Source: Maridesulfovibrio hydrothermalis AM13 = DSM 14728 (GTDB lineage: Bacteria; Desulfobacterota; Desulfovibrionia; Desulfovibrionales; Desulfovibrionaceae). From it: a stretch of DNA of 64,000 nt. This document shows positions 28,036 to 36,169 of this stretch, piece after piece. The notes under the pieces are model-generated. The model saw only the letters and a list, made by a program, of their open reading frames with translations, ran no database searches and was not told the DNA's origin. The stretch is taken from the NCBI RefSeq assembly GCF_000331025.1, contig NC_020055.1:2078370-2142369 (forward strand). Reading direction: 5' to 3'. Within the stretch, counting starts at the first letter, position 1. Each line of letters begins with the position of its first letter. Both the position numbers and the translations under genes were made by a program.

Positions 28036-28359
28036 ATGAGATCAATAATTACTGTTATTTTCATAGGTGCATTTTTAAGTGTCTTAACTCCAGCTTCAGC
28101 AATGACAGTTACCTGCGTAAATTGCAGCGAAAAATTCATGCAATTCTTGGAAAGAGTCACAAACATAGAGCAGTTGGAAACTATGTATCGGACTTATGCT
28201 GAAGAAATGATGCAAACCCAGCAGCAAATCATGATGGTGAAGCAAAATATCGAGCAGTATACCAACATGGTCAAGAACACTATCCGGCTGCCTTTTGCGA
28301 TTAAAAACAGTGTCATCCGCGATTTAAAAAGCTCGCATCTCTCTCGCAAGGATTGGTAA
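28036..28359 (+). CDS. trbJ: TrbJ (VirB5-type), N-terminal part in frame 0
   Basis: TrbJ is a periplasmic, VirB5-like protein thought to act at the pilus tip. This frame codes a signal peptide (residues 1-22, cleavage after ASA), the TrbJ-typical VTCVNCSEKFMQFLERV and a helical region, then stops after 107 residues. The rest of the protein is in the -1 frame downstream. The switch point is the slippery sequence at 28323-28329. Either a programmed frameshift gives the full protein of about 269 residues, or one A has been lost from an A6 run. Confidence 0.8.
   Translation: MRSIITVIFIGAFLSVLTPASAMTVTCVNCSEKFMQFLERVTNIEQLETMYRTYAEEMMQTQQQIMMVKQNIEQYTNMVKNTIRLPFAIKNSVIRDLKSSHLSRKDW
28323..28331 (+). 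promoter_or_regulatory. Candidate -1 frameshift site in trbJ
   Basis: T TTA AAA (28323-28329), read in frame 0 as gaT-TTA-AAA, fits the X-XXY-YYZ slippery heptamer. A -1 slip gives DLK followed by KLASLSQGLVTTVGEL, a smooth TrbJ continuation. No obvious strong hairpin was found just downstream, which weakens the programmed reading. Confidence 0.45.
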
Positions 28360-28844
28360 CAACTGTAGGTGAACTGGATGTACTGTCTGGAGTTTATGAG
28401 GCTTACTACCCGAATTTTAATTCAGCAAAAAAGCTGGTCGGGCTTCCTGCCAGTGAAGTTAATCCCAAATATTACGAGTACTACGCCAAATGGTCTGAAC
28501 GAGTCGATGAGGCTACCAAAGCTACTTTTAAGCTCTCAGGCCAGCAGTTGAAGGAGATCAGTGAATCCGATGAATTCAATTCATATATTGAGGGTCTCTT
28601 AAGCGATCCCGACGGGCGTATGCAGGCCCTTGAAGCAGCTAACCAACTTTCATCTATCCAAATTTCTGAAATCAGAAAACTACGCGCTCTTATGGCAACC
28701 CATATTCAGAATCAAGCGCAGATTGAACAGAAGAAAGAGAAAGAAAAACAGCTCCAAAAACTGCATGAAGAGATGTTCTTCAAGCATATCTATAAAGAGC
28801 AACTAGCAAGGGAAGATCCTGAGCCTGTCAGCAATAATTTTTAA
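28326..28844 (+). CDS. trbJ: TrbJ (VirB5-type), C-terminal part in -1 frame
   Basis: Continuation of trbJ: the -1 frame reads KLASLSQGLVTTVGELDVLS, then YYPNF and a long helical, charged C-terminus as in other TrbJ proteins. Taken alone, the first start-like codon is TTG at 28353 with no ribosome site, and the part lacks a signal peptide, so it is not a gene in its own right. Its stop overlaps the end of the opposing lipoprotein gene. Confidence 0.78.
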   Translation, partial: KKLASLSQGLVTTVGELDVLSGVYEAYYPNFNSAKKLVGLPASEVNPKYYEYYAKWSERVDEATKATFKLSGQQLKEISESDEFNSYIEGLLSDPDGRMQALEAANQLSSIQISEIRKLRALMATHIQNQAQIEQKKEKEKQLQKLHEEMFFKHIYKEQLAREDPEPVSNNF

Positions 28845-29056
28845 TTATCGGAGGTAGGCTTTGAACTATGTGTATTCGAAGATTGAACAGAGTCGGCAAG
28901 GTTCTTCATGAAAGCAGCAGTTGATTCTTTATTAAATTTTGGGCGTCCGTCTTCATAAAATTCCATTTTGTTTACCTCGGCTTTAGCCTGTTCTTTCTGT
29001 TCGTTACAGCCGGGAAGCAAAAGAAAAAGCATAACAATTAATAATAGGTTTCGCAT
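28841..29056 (-). CDS. Small lipoprotein on the opposite strand within the trb operon
   Basis: A 71-residue lipoprotein with signal MRNLLLIVMLFLLLPGC (Cys17 lipidated) and a short polar body with FYEDGRPKFNKESTAAF. AAGGAG eight bases before the ATG is an excellent ribosome site, so the gene looks real although it opposes the operon. It occupies the place where RP4 has trbK, the entry-exclusion lipoprotein, between trbJ and trbL. By size, lipobox and position it could be an exclusion factor, but I see no TrbK sequence motif. Confidence 0.65.
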   Translation of the reverse strand: MRNLLLIVMLFLLLPGCNEQKEQAKAEVNKMEFYEDGRPKFNKESTAAFMKNLADSVQSSNTHSSKPTSDN

Positions 29057-30277
29057 ATGTCATTCTCCTTTAATTTTTTAAATAACATACACTTAGACCA
29101 AATTTTTATCAATAGAAAGGTCGTATGGATGCTTTTGGGAATTAGTATTTTTTCCCTTTTTTTAGCAATCGATGTTTATGCTCAAGAAACTGTTCAACCG
29201 ACGCAAGATACACACCTCTTATCCATCCTTTTAAACAAATTCCAAACAGAAGCAGGAAAATGGGAACCTATCATCAGAGGATATTCGCTTAGCATTTTCA
29301 AATATCTTCTCATTATAGACTTTGCATGGAAGGGAATAAGACTCGTTTTAAAAAGAGCACAGCTTGAAGAGGTCGTAGCTGAAGCTCTTTTGTTCATATT
29401 TTTTGCTACTTTCATGCTGACTACCATTTATTATTATAAGGAATGGTCCAACTCAATAATAAATCTCTTTAGCCACATAGCTCAAGAAGCCGGAGCTCCC
29501 AAAGCCTCCCCTACGGCTGTATTTGAAGCCGGAATGGAAATTCTTACAAAAATATGGGGAGAATCTTCGGTATGGAGTCCTATAACAAGTACAATATTAG
29601 GCCTGTGTGCAGTGGCAATAATCATCACATTTTCAATGATTGCAGCCCAGATGATGATGGTTAAATGCGAATCTTTCATCGTTCTTAATGCAGGAGTTAT
29701 TCTCCTTGGGCTTGGCGGAGCACAAGTAACAAGAGAATATGCCATTAATTTTCTCCGCTATGGTCTTTCAGTCGCCTTAAAACTGTTTGTCATGCAGCTC
29801 CTCATATCACTTAGCATGACATTCATAACTGCATTTATGAATGTTAATTCTAAGAATGTCGAAGAAATTTTTGTAGTCCTCGGTGCATCAATAATCATCC
29901 TCGCCCTTACCATGTCTTTGCCAGATATTGTTTCGGGAATAGTCAACGGTTCCCATGTGTCCTCTGGCAATACTCTATCATCAGCTGTCACCGCAGTCAG
30001 TGCGGCAACAATGGCTGCCGGACGCGGAGTAGGCTCTGTTTTTGGTGGAGCTGTCGGGGCTAAGCGCAGTGTAGATTCCCTCAGAGAAGCATGTTCATTC
30101 GCAAATTCTGCCGGAAAGAGCGGCCTTGGAAAACTTGGCCATGTTGCAAGAACTGGAGCCAAAGCCATGCGCGAAAATCTTTACCAAGGTAAAACTTCCG
30201 GCATCCGTAGCAGCGTCAAAGCTCAACATGACGAGTTTAAAATGCAGCAAGAAGATAGCGGACCTTCAAATGATTAG
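29057..30277 (+). CDS. trbL: VirB6-type polytopic membrane protein TrbL
   Basis: TrbL is the multi-spanning inner-membrane channel component of the T4SS. The 406-residue frame has an N-terminal hydrophobic signal-like segment (LGISIFSLFLAIDVYA) and about five more membrane segments between residues 85 and 305, then a Gly/Ala-rich cytoplasmic tail. The first ATG at 29057 abuts the opposing lipoprotein's start; a second ATG at 29129 has a better ribosome site (GAAAGG) and begins right at the signal segment, giving 382 residues. Smaller than RP4 TrbL (about 530). Confidence 0.88.
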   Translation: MSFSFNFLNNIHLDQIFINRKVVWMLLGISIFSLFLAIDVYAQETVQPTQDTHLLSILLNKFQTEAGKWEPIIRGYSLSIFKYLLIIDFAWKGIRLVLKRAQLEEVVAEALLFIFFATFMLTTIYYYKEWSNSIINLFSHIAQEAGAPKASPTAVFEAGMEILTKIWGESSVWSPITSTILGLCAVAIIITFSMIAAQMMMVKCESFIVLNAGVILLGLGGAQVTREYAINFLRYGLSVALKLFVMQLLISLSMTFITAFMNVNSKNVEEIFVVLGASIIILALTMSLPDIVSGIVNGSHVSSGNTLSSAVTAVSAATMAAGRGVGSVFGGAVGAKRSVDSLREACSFANSAGKSGLGKLGHVARTGAKAMRENLYQGKTSGIRSSVKAQHDEFKMQQEDSGPSND

Positions 30278-30308
30278 TACTTCCCATAACCAAGTGGAGC
30301 AAATTTAG

Positions 30309-30968
30309 ATGTCCAAATCACAAGAATCACCATACCTCCGCGCTAAAGAAGAGTGGTTTGAACGGTATGGCAACTATATAAAAAGCCGCAATCAATGGCG
30401 CAATTTTGCCCTTGGATTGCTTGCCATCATCTTTCTTTCGATGGGGATTAATATCATTCAGGCCACTCAGAACAAAGTCGTGCCTTACGTGGTTGAAGTA
30501 GACAAGCTCGGCCATTCAGTTGCTGTAAAACGTGCTGATCGGGTGGAACCAATTTCAGCCCGTATCATTCAGGCTGAAATCGCAAATCTCATAGTTAACT
30601 GGCGCACTGTTACAGCTGATATCGGTCTTCAAAAAAAGATGGTCCAGAAGATGTCTTCTTTTGTAGTCGGTGCGGCTCGTGGTGCAACGCGCAGCTGGTA
30701 TGAGGCAAACAATCCTTATGAGCGAGGCCAGAAGGTTCTGGTCGAGGTTGATATTAAAGGAATCCCCCTTCCTGTCAGCAGTGAGAGCTGGCGTATCGAA
30801 TGGCTGGAGACAGTGCGCAACCATTCCGGTGTGGCTTTGTCCAGCACCAAATATGAAGCGACCTTAAAAGTTCGCATATCTCCCCCAACGACTGACAGCC
30901 AGATTATCAGGAATCCTGCCGGTGTTTATATCAGCGAGTTGTCCTGGGCAAAACTTCTTGAGCAATAA
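30309..30968 (+). CDS. trbF: VirB8-type protein TrbF
   Basis: A bitopic inner-membrane assembly factor of the T4SS. The 219-residue protein has a cytoplasmic N-terminus, one membrane helix (about 30-50), and a periplasmic VirB8/NTF2-like domain with VPYVVEVDKLGHSVAVKRAD at its start. AKEEWFERYGNYI near the N-terminus is typical of TrbF. The stop codon lies in a 16-base tandem duplication. Confidence 0.93.
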   Translation: MSKSQESPYLRAKEEWFERYGNYIKSRNQWRNFALGLLAIIFLSMGINIIQATQNKVVPYVVEVDKLGHSVAVKRADRVEPISARIIQAEIANLIVNWRTVTADIGLQKKMVQKMSSFVVGAARGATRSWYEANNPYERGQKVLVEVDIKGIPLPVSSESWRIEWLETVRNHSGVALSSTKYEATLKVRISPPTTDSQIIRNPAGVYISELSWAKLLEQ

Positions 30969-30983
30969 ACTTCTTGAGCAATA
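30952..30983 (+). repeat. 16-bp perfect tandem duplication at the trbF stop
   Basis: AACTTCTTGAGCAATA occurs twice head to tail (30952-30967 and 30968-30983). The first copy ends trbF; the second is untranslated and precedes the trbG ribosome site. It looks like a recent replication slip with no coding effect. Confidence 0.95.
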
Positions 30984-30992
30984 GGAGCTGTA

Positions 30993-31958
30993 ATGAAGCT
31001 AATTATTTTATCAATTTCTCTTGTTTTCATATCCTGCACAGCTGTCATGGCAACGCCTGAGCAGCAAGGTTTGATGAACAAGGTCTTTGCACAACATCAA
31101 CCACCGGAACATAAACCAAGTCCGGCATCACGTGAATATGTGTCCCCGCTTCCAACACCCGATTATATCAGTAAAACGGACGTACGTTTGAATAGTAAGG
31201 AGTGGAAAGCTTTAAAACTGTCCAAGGAGTGGATGAACAGAAAAATCAACCCAATCATGCAAAGCAACGGAAAAGTTGTTTATGTTTTTGGAGCCACGCT
31301 CCCGACTATCATTTGTTCTCCTCTCATGGCTTCAGATCTGGAATTGCAAGCAGGTGAAAACGTCAATGATGTAATTGTCGGCGATACTGCGCGCTGGATG
31401 GTTGTCGTTGCCCAGTCCGGAACCCCGGGACGGGAAAGCACCCATCTTGTTATCAAGCCTCTTGATGCAGGTCTGGTAACAACTGCCGTAATCACCACTG
31501 ATCGCAGGGTCTACCACTTGAAGCTTGTCTCCCGCCGCAAGGGTTATACCCCTTATGTGTCTTTCATCTACCCAGAAGATCAGCAGAAAATACTTAAAGC
31601 CAGCCTGAAGAAAAAACGTCGCAAAGAGACATGGGAAACCACTAAAATTGAAGGCAAACCAGTGGACCTTTCCACTCTTGATTTCAGCTACACCATCAGC
31701 GGTGACGATGCGAGCTGGAAGCCCATGCGCGTTTATAATGACGGGATCAGAACTTTCATCCAGCTTCCCAGAACATCCACACAGACTGAAATTCCCGTGC
31801 TGCTCGTAGAAAAAGCCGGGCAGGAAGCGATCGTTAATTATCGCGTGAAAGGCAACGCCATGATCGTTGATGAGATCTTTGAAAAAGCAATTCTGGTGGC
31901 CGGAACTGGCATGGAACAACAAAAAGTTGAAATTAAACGGCTGGAGGTTACCAAATGA
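30993..31958 (+). CDS. trbG: VirB9-type protein TrbG
   Basis: TrbG is the periplasmic/outer-membrane core component of the T4SS. The 321-residue protein has a signal peptide (cleavage after VMA, about residue 23), a VirB9 N-terminal region with PTIICSPLMASDLELQAGE, and a C-terminal TrbG/CagX domain containing DFSYTISGDDASWKPMRVYN and a GIRTFIQLP strand. Its last bases overlap the next start by four (ATGA). GGAG precedes the ATG. Confidence 0.94.
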   Translation: MKLIILSISLVFISCTAVMATPEQQGLMNKVFAQHQPPEHKPSPASREYVSPLPTPDYISKTDVRLNSKEWKALKLSKEWMNRKINPIMQSNGKVVYVFGATLPTIICSPLMASDLELQAGENVNDVIVGDTARWMVVVAQSGTPGRESTHLVIKPLDAGLVTTAVITTDRRVYHLKLVSRRKGYTPYVSFIYPEDQQKILKASLKKKRRKETWETTKIEGKPVDLSTLDFSYTISGDDASWKPMRVYNDGIRTFIQLPRTSTQTEIPVLLVEKAGQEAIVNYRVKGNAMIVDEIFEKAILVAGTGMEQQKVEIKRLEVTK

Positions 31959-32686
31959 GAAGCTTGATTGTTCTGCTTATGCTGGTTCTCACTGCGACCG
32001 GTTGTACCGGTCTTAAAACCATGACCAGACAGGTTGAAGTGGTTGAGCAGACTTCCCCCATGTACGAAGAACATGAAATCGAACCGCTGGTTGAAAGTGC
32101 TGCTCTGAAAGTTGCTGCCCATTATCCTCCGGGCCGGACTGTGCTGCACCTGACTGTTTCAGACAATCCCTTTGGCTGGAAGTTTGATGCGAATCTGCGC
32201 GGTCAGGGTTTCCAGTTCAGTCCAAAGACTACCGATCCCAATGTGCTCAATATGAATGTGATCTTTGATTCCATCGGCAACAGCACACTTTATTATATGC
32301 ATGTCGGCTCATCTGACGGCTGGTCCTTCGGGCAGGTCTACAATCTTACTTTTGAAGGTTTTGAAAAAGCCGGACTGATCACCCAGACACCTGCCTTTTT
32401 TGAATTCGTAGGCGGCGATGCCGAACAGGTTGAATCACCTCTCAATGAAAACTGGTCCATTGTTCCCGGCGGTCTGCGTGACCAGCTCAAACGTTGGGCT
32501 GCGCGCGCAGAATATCAGCTTGTCTGGAAAGCAGTTCACGATTTCCAGATGCAGGCCCACGCCACATTCCGGGACACATTTCCCAGAGCAGTCAAACGGC
32601 TGTTTTCACGCATGCACGCAAGCGGAAACTCCCTGCGCGTAACCATCTATCAAGCTAACAAAGTTATTGAAGTCTGCGAGGATTAA
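31955..32686 (+). CDS. trbH: Fusion lipoprotein: TrbH (VirB7-like) plus TcpQ-type pilus domain
   Basis: A 243-residue lipoprotein with lipobox TATGC (Cys17). Residues about 40-145 follow the TrbH pattern: LVESAALKVAAHYPPGRTVL, then FGWKFDANLRGQGFQF and LYYMHVG. Residues about 165-242 match the TcpQ domain of type IVb pilus systems: WSIVPGGLRDQLKRWAARAE, LVWKAVHDF, and VTIYQANKVIEVCED at the end. TrbH belongs to the conjugation core complex; TcpQ proteins help a pilus secretin reach the outer membrane. The gene is the joint between the trb genes and the pil genes. Confidence 0.82.
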   Translation: MRSLIVLLMLVLTATGCTGLKTMTRQVEVVEQTSPMYEEHEIEPLVESAALKVAAHYPPGRTVLHLTVSDNPFGWKFDANLRGQGFQFSPKTTDPNVLNMNVIFDSIGNSTLYYMHVGSSDGWSFGQVYNLTFEGFEKAGLITQTPAFFEFVGGDAEQVESPLNENWSIVPGGLRDQLKRWAARAEYQLVWKAVHDFQMQAHATFRDTFPRAVKRLFSRMHASGNSLRVTIYQANKVIEVCED

Positions 32687-32688
32687 AC

Positions 32689-34203
32689 ATGAAACGCATT
32701 TTCTTACTCATACTTATTTTATCCCTGTGCAGTTGTGGAAAGCTCCAGCCTTCCCCGCAGGAACGGTCAGTCAAAAGCAGAGCGGCCGCAATGCATCAGG
32801 CAACCGGCAGAAAAACAGTACAGATTGTCCATGCGCCATATCTGGGAGCAATTCCGGTTGAACTGGATGAACAGAAGCTGCCGGAAGTATTTTCAAGAAT
32901 TGTCACTTTAAACGCGGCCGGAACAGCTCCGGAGCTGGCCAAAAAAATCAGTGAGCTTGTGCCGCTGCGTATTGAAGTCGAACGTGAAGAGAGTGTCATC
33001 AACTCGCAAAAAGAAAGTACTCCAGCCGGAACTGGAAAATTGAAACTTAAATATAACGGTCAGCTGAAAGGGCTGCTCGACTATATGTGCGAATTCTTCG
33101 GAATGGGCTGGGAATTCGACGAGACCACTTCAAAGGTTGAAATTGCCCGTTTAATGACCAGAACTTTCACCCTTGCCGCTGCGCCGGGAAATATTAAATA
33201 CGAATCCACTATAACCAACAAGAGCCAGACTTCCGGAAGTTCTACCGGTTCAGGCGGCAGCGTTGAAGGAGTGGGACAAACATCCAAAACATCCGACAGT
33301 GTCAGTCAGACATCACAGACCAATAAGGCCAGCTTTACCGGTGATGTCTGGAAAGACACAACCAAAGCAGTTGAGGCAATGCTGTCCAGAGACGGCAGGG
33401 TTGTGGTCAATGAGGCAGCCGGGCTGATCAGTGTAACTGACACCTCAACAGTTCTGCGCAGAGTCGGCAGCTATATCAAATCCCTGAACACTAAAATGGG
33501 CAGACAAGTCGCTCTGGCTGTAAAAGTCTGGTCCCTTGATGTGAAACATAATGCCGATATGGGCTTTGATATTGAGACAGTGCTTAAGGCAGGGCAATCC
33601 AGCTTCAGTATGCTTGGCGGCCAGCCGTACAGCACCTTATCAGGAGCCGGAACGCTGACAGCAGCTATTCTTGACGGTAACTGGAAAGACACTGAACTTA
33701 TGCTCCGCGCACTCAAGCAACGTGGGCGTACCACTCTTCTTACGTCCGGTTCCGGAATTGTCATGAATAATCAGGCTCTGCCCGTTCAAGAAGTAAAACG
33801 CAACGCCTACCTTGCCGGAGTCAGCTCGACCACTACTGAAAATTCACTTCAGACCTCTGAGCTTACCCCCGGTGAAGTTTCAACAGGTTTTGCCATGACA
33901 GTTATCCCTCATATCATGAACAACCGGACCGCTATTCTGCAATACAATATCACTCTTTCATCTCTTGATTCCATGGAGGAATTCACTTCCGGAGACATGA
34001 CCATCCAGCTTCCGCAGGTTTCCACCCGCAGCTTCAGCCAGCGGGTCAAAATGAAATGCGGCCAGACTTTGGTGATTGCCGGCTTTGAACAGGAAACCAA
34101 CCATGAAAGCAAAGGTCTCGGCATAAGTTCCGGAGGGCATAGTCAGAAATACGGCAAAAGCCTGATAATTATCACCATTGAAATGGAAAGTGCCGGGGTT
34201 TAG
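32689..34203 (+). CDS. pilN: Type IVb pilus secretin lipoprotein PilN
   Basis: PilN forms the outer-membrane pore through which the thin pilus passes. The 504-residue protein has a lipoprotein signal with lipobox SLCSC (about Cys16), short N-domains, a Ser/Thr-rich loop (SGSSTGSGGSVEG), and the secretin domain with STRSFSQRVKMKCGQTLVIA near the C-terminus. Length and order match PilN of IncI plasmids and BfpB-like secretins. It starts two bases after trbH-tcpQ. Confidence 0.93.
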   Translation: MKRIFLLILILSLCSCGKLQPSPQERSVKSRAAAMHQATGRKTVQIVHAPYLGAIPVELDEQKLPEVFSRIVTLNAAGTAPELAKKISELVPLRIEVEREESVINSQKESTPAGTGKLKLKYNGQLKGLLDYMCEFFGMGWEFDETTSKVEIARLMTRTFTLAAAPGNIKYESTITNKSQTSGSSTGSGGSVEGVGQTSKTSDSVSQTSQTNKASFTGDVWKDTTKAVEAMLSRDGRVVVNEAAGLISVTDTSTVLRRVGSYIKSLNTKMGRQVALAVKVWSLDVKHNADMGFDIETVLKAGQSSFSMLGGQPYSTLSGAGTLTAAILDGNWKDTELMLRALKQRGRTTLLTSGSGIVMNNQALPVQEVKRNAYLAGVSSTTTENSLQTSELTPGEVSTGFAMTVIPHIMNNRTAILQYNITLSSLDSMEEFTSGDMTIQLPQVSTRSFSQRVKMKCGQTLVIAGFEQETNHESKGLGISSGGHSQKYGKSLIIITIEMESAGV

Positions 34204-34205
34204 CC

Positions 34206-35453
34206 ATGCGTAATATCAAAATTAATAACAAAGATTACGCCATAGGTTTCTGGTGGCAGATACTGGACGGCAAAGGCGCAAAAAAACAGCTTTTTGAAAA
34301 AGCCCGCAAGCTCTCTGAAGACTTCAAAGATCGTAACTATAACTGCGTTGTGCCCAGAAAACAGCAGTTCGGTCTTGGCTCCTGCACCTCCGGAAAAATT
34401 AAAAGACGGCCCTCTCTGGCCTGCGCGTTGGTAGAACGCTCCCAGCCTACATGGATAGGGATGTTCTGTCTCAGTGGTCAAAAAGATATCTGGTGGATAT
34501 GTGCAGTCAGCAAAAAAACAATTGTTGCTGAAGGTGATCAGTTCTTCAATTCCCGGGCTGAAGCTCAAGCGCACTTGAAAAGTCTTAAATCCATGTCTGA
34601 CTGGGATGGACATGAAATCACCTGTGAAACACTTGAAGAATCACTGGCTCACTTTGAAGGACTTATTAAACCAAAAGAAAAAGTTCAATCGTTAATTCCT
34701 GAAAATCCGCGCGGTAAAATCATTGCTGTTGCAGCAGTTGTTGTGTTGCTGGGCATGGGCTGGATTCTCTGGAACTCCCACCAGAACAGTATTCTTGAAG
34801 AACAGCGCAGAATCGCCGCCCTTGAAGCCCGTCTTAAGCAGAAAAAGCAGCAGGTAAACATTGAAAAAGATCCGGCGCAACTTTTTTCCATGGGCTGGAA
34901 AGATGCACCACTGCCGTCTGCTTTTGCTGATGAATTTATTAATGCTGTTCACCATACAGACCCATTTAAAAATGGCTGGAAACTTGAATCAATCGTCCGC
35001 ACTGATGAAGGCATTTATATGTCATGGCTGCACCAGACCGGAGCCAGATTCACTGACCGCCCCTATAATTCAACACTTGGATCTGGGCCGAAACTGGCTG
35101 AGATAACAATTAATTATCCGAGGGCTGAAAAACGTCAGAGTCAAAGCCTGATTAAAAAAGATGATGCCACTGCACAGCTCTATGAATTGACCAGAAATAT
35201 AGGGGCAAAGCTGACTCTTAACTGGCAGGCTCCGGAAGTCAAAAAACTCAATAACAGAATCATCAAAGAAGCTGCTGAAATCACAGCACCGTGGGTTGTG
35301 GGAAAATGGAAACTCTCCGGCCTTTCGGCTGTTGTGACACTTTCCAACGACTTGTTTTTTTCTATGGACACTATTCCCTGTCTGGTTGTTTCCGAAATCT
35401 CCTTAACCAACAATCAATGCTCAATGGAGGGCCGGATTTATGCAAGTTATTAA
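34206..35453 (+). CDS. pilO: Type IVb pilus assembly protein PilO
   Basis: PilO-type proteins belong to the inner-membrane platform of the thin pilus. The 415-residue product starts with NNKDYAIGFWWQILDGKGAK, has a globular cytoplasmic part, one membrane helix at about residues 175-195 (IIAVAAVVVLLGMGWILW), a coiled segment (EEQRRIAALEARLKQKKQQV) and a periplasmic domain. It overlaps pilP by 14 bases. Confidence 0.87.
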   Translation: MRNIKINNKDYAIGFWWQILDGKGAKKQLFEKARKLSEDFKDRNYNCVVPRKQQFGLGSCTSGKIKRRPSLACALVERSQPTWIGMFCLSGQKDIWWICAVSKKTIVAEGDQFFNSRAEAQAHLKSLKSMSDWDGHEITCETLEESLAHFEGLIKPKEKVQSLIPENPRGKIIAVAAVVVLLGMGWILWNSHQNSILEEQRRIAALEARLKQKKQQVNIEKDPAQLFSMGWKDAPLPSAFADEFINAVHHTDPFKNGWKLESIVRTDEGIYMSWLHQTGARFTDRPYNSTLGSGPKLAEITINYPRAEKRQSQSLIKKDDATAQLYELTRNIGAKLTLNWQAPEVKKLNNRIIKEAAEITAPWVVGKWKLSGLSAVVTLSNDLFFSMDTIPCLVVSEISLTNNQCSMEGRIYASY

Positions 35454-36165
35454 ACTGCTTTTTCTGCTCCTGCTTGTTGCTGTCCCTGCTTTTGCAGAAG
35501 GGTTGTCAGACTTAACCCCTTCGGACGCACCTCTGATCGATGTGGATAATGCGACCAATGCTACAAAACCGTCTTTTTCAGCAAATGCAACCGCTGGCTT
35601 CAATTCCGCAAATGCAACGAACGCCACAGGCACAACTGGCACAACTGCATCTGTGAATAAATCTAACAGCACAACTGAAGCCGAAAGCAACCAAGCACCG
35701 GCCAACACCGGACAAAAGACAGCAGCTGAACTGACTGAACAGGCAGATAAAAGTGGAAAAATCGGAATGTCCCGAAACACGACCGGACCTAGCGGAGTCC
35801 AGACAGTGCCGCTCAGTTATCTGACAAGTATGCGGGCTTTAATCGAAGCCAGAAAACTGGAAGTTGCTTTAGCCAAAGAAGATAAAAAGCTGCGTGAACT
35901 GTTCGCCCCGGACCCTGCATTAATTAAAGCATCCCAAAAGGAAAAGAAACAATCCAAAAAGAGAAAATCCCGTCCAGTATGGCCCAGAATTATTTCCATT
36001 CAGGGAGTGGACGGAAGACTTTCCGCAACACTTTTAAGCTCGGCAGGAGTTGAAACAGTGGAAAGAGGCGATAAAGCCGGCCCCGGCAAAGTCGTATCCA
36101 TAACCCCTTCAAAAGTTCTGGTCCGCTTTAACGGCAGGAACATTCCCTTGAAATTCAAGGAGTAA
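35440..36165 (+). CDS. pilP: Type IV pilus biogenesis protein PilP
   Basis: PilP links the inner-membrane platform to the secretin. The 241-residue protein has a signal peptide (cleavage after AFA), an unusual linker rich in Asn-Ala-Thr (residues about 30-75, repeated NAT units), and a C-terminal PilP domain with RIISIQGVDGRLSATLLSSA and a GDKAGPGKVVSITPSKVLVR strand. Start lies inside the pilO end. Confidence 0.85.
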   Translation: MQVIKLLFLLLLVAVPAFAEGLSDLTPSDAPLIDVDNATNATKPSFSANATAGFNSANATNATGTTGTTASVNKSNSTTEAESNQAPANTGQKTAAELTEQADKSGKIGMSRNTTGPSGVQTVPLSYLTSMRALIEARKLEVALAKEDKKLRELFAPDPALIKASQKEKKQSKKRKSRPVWPRIISIQGVDGRLSATLLSSAGVETVERGDKAGPGKVVSITPSKVLVRFNGRNIPLKFKE

Positions 36166-36169
36166 AATC

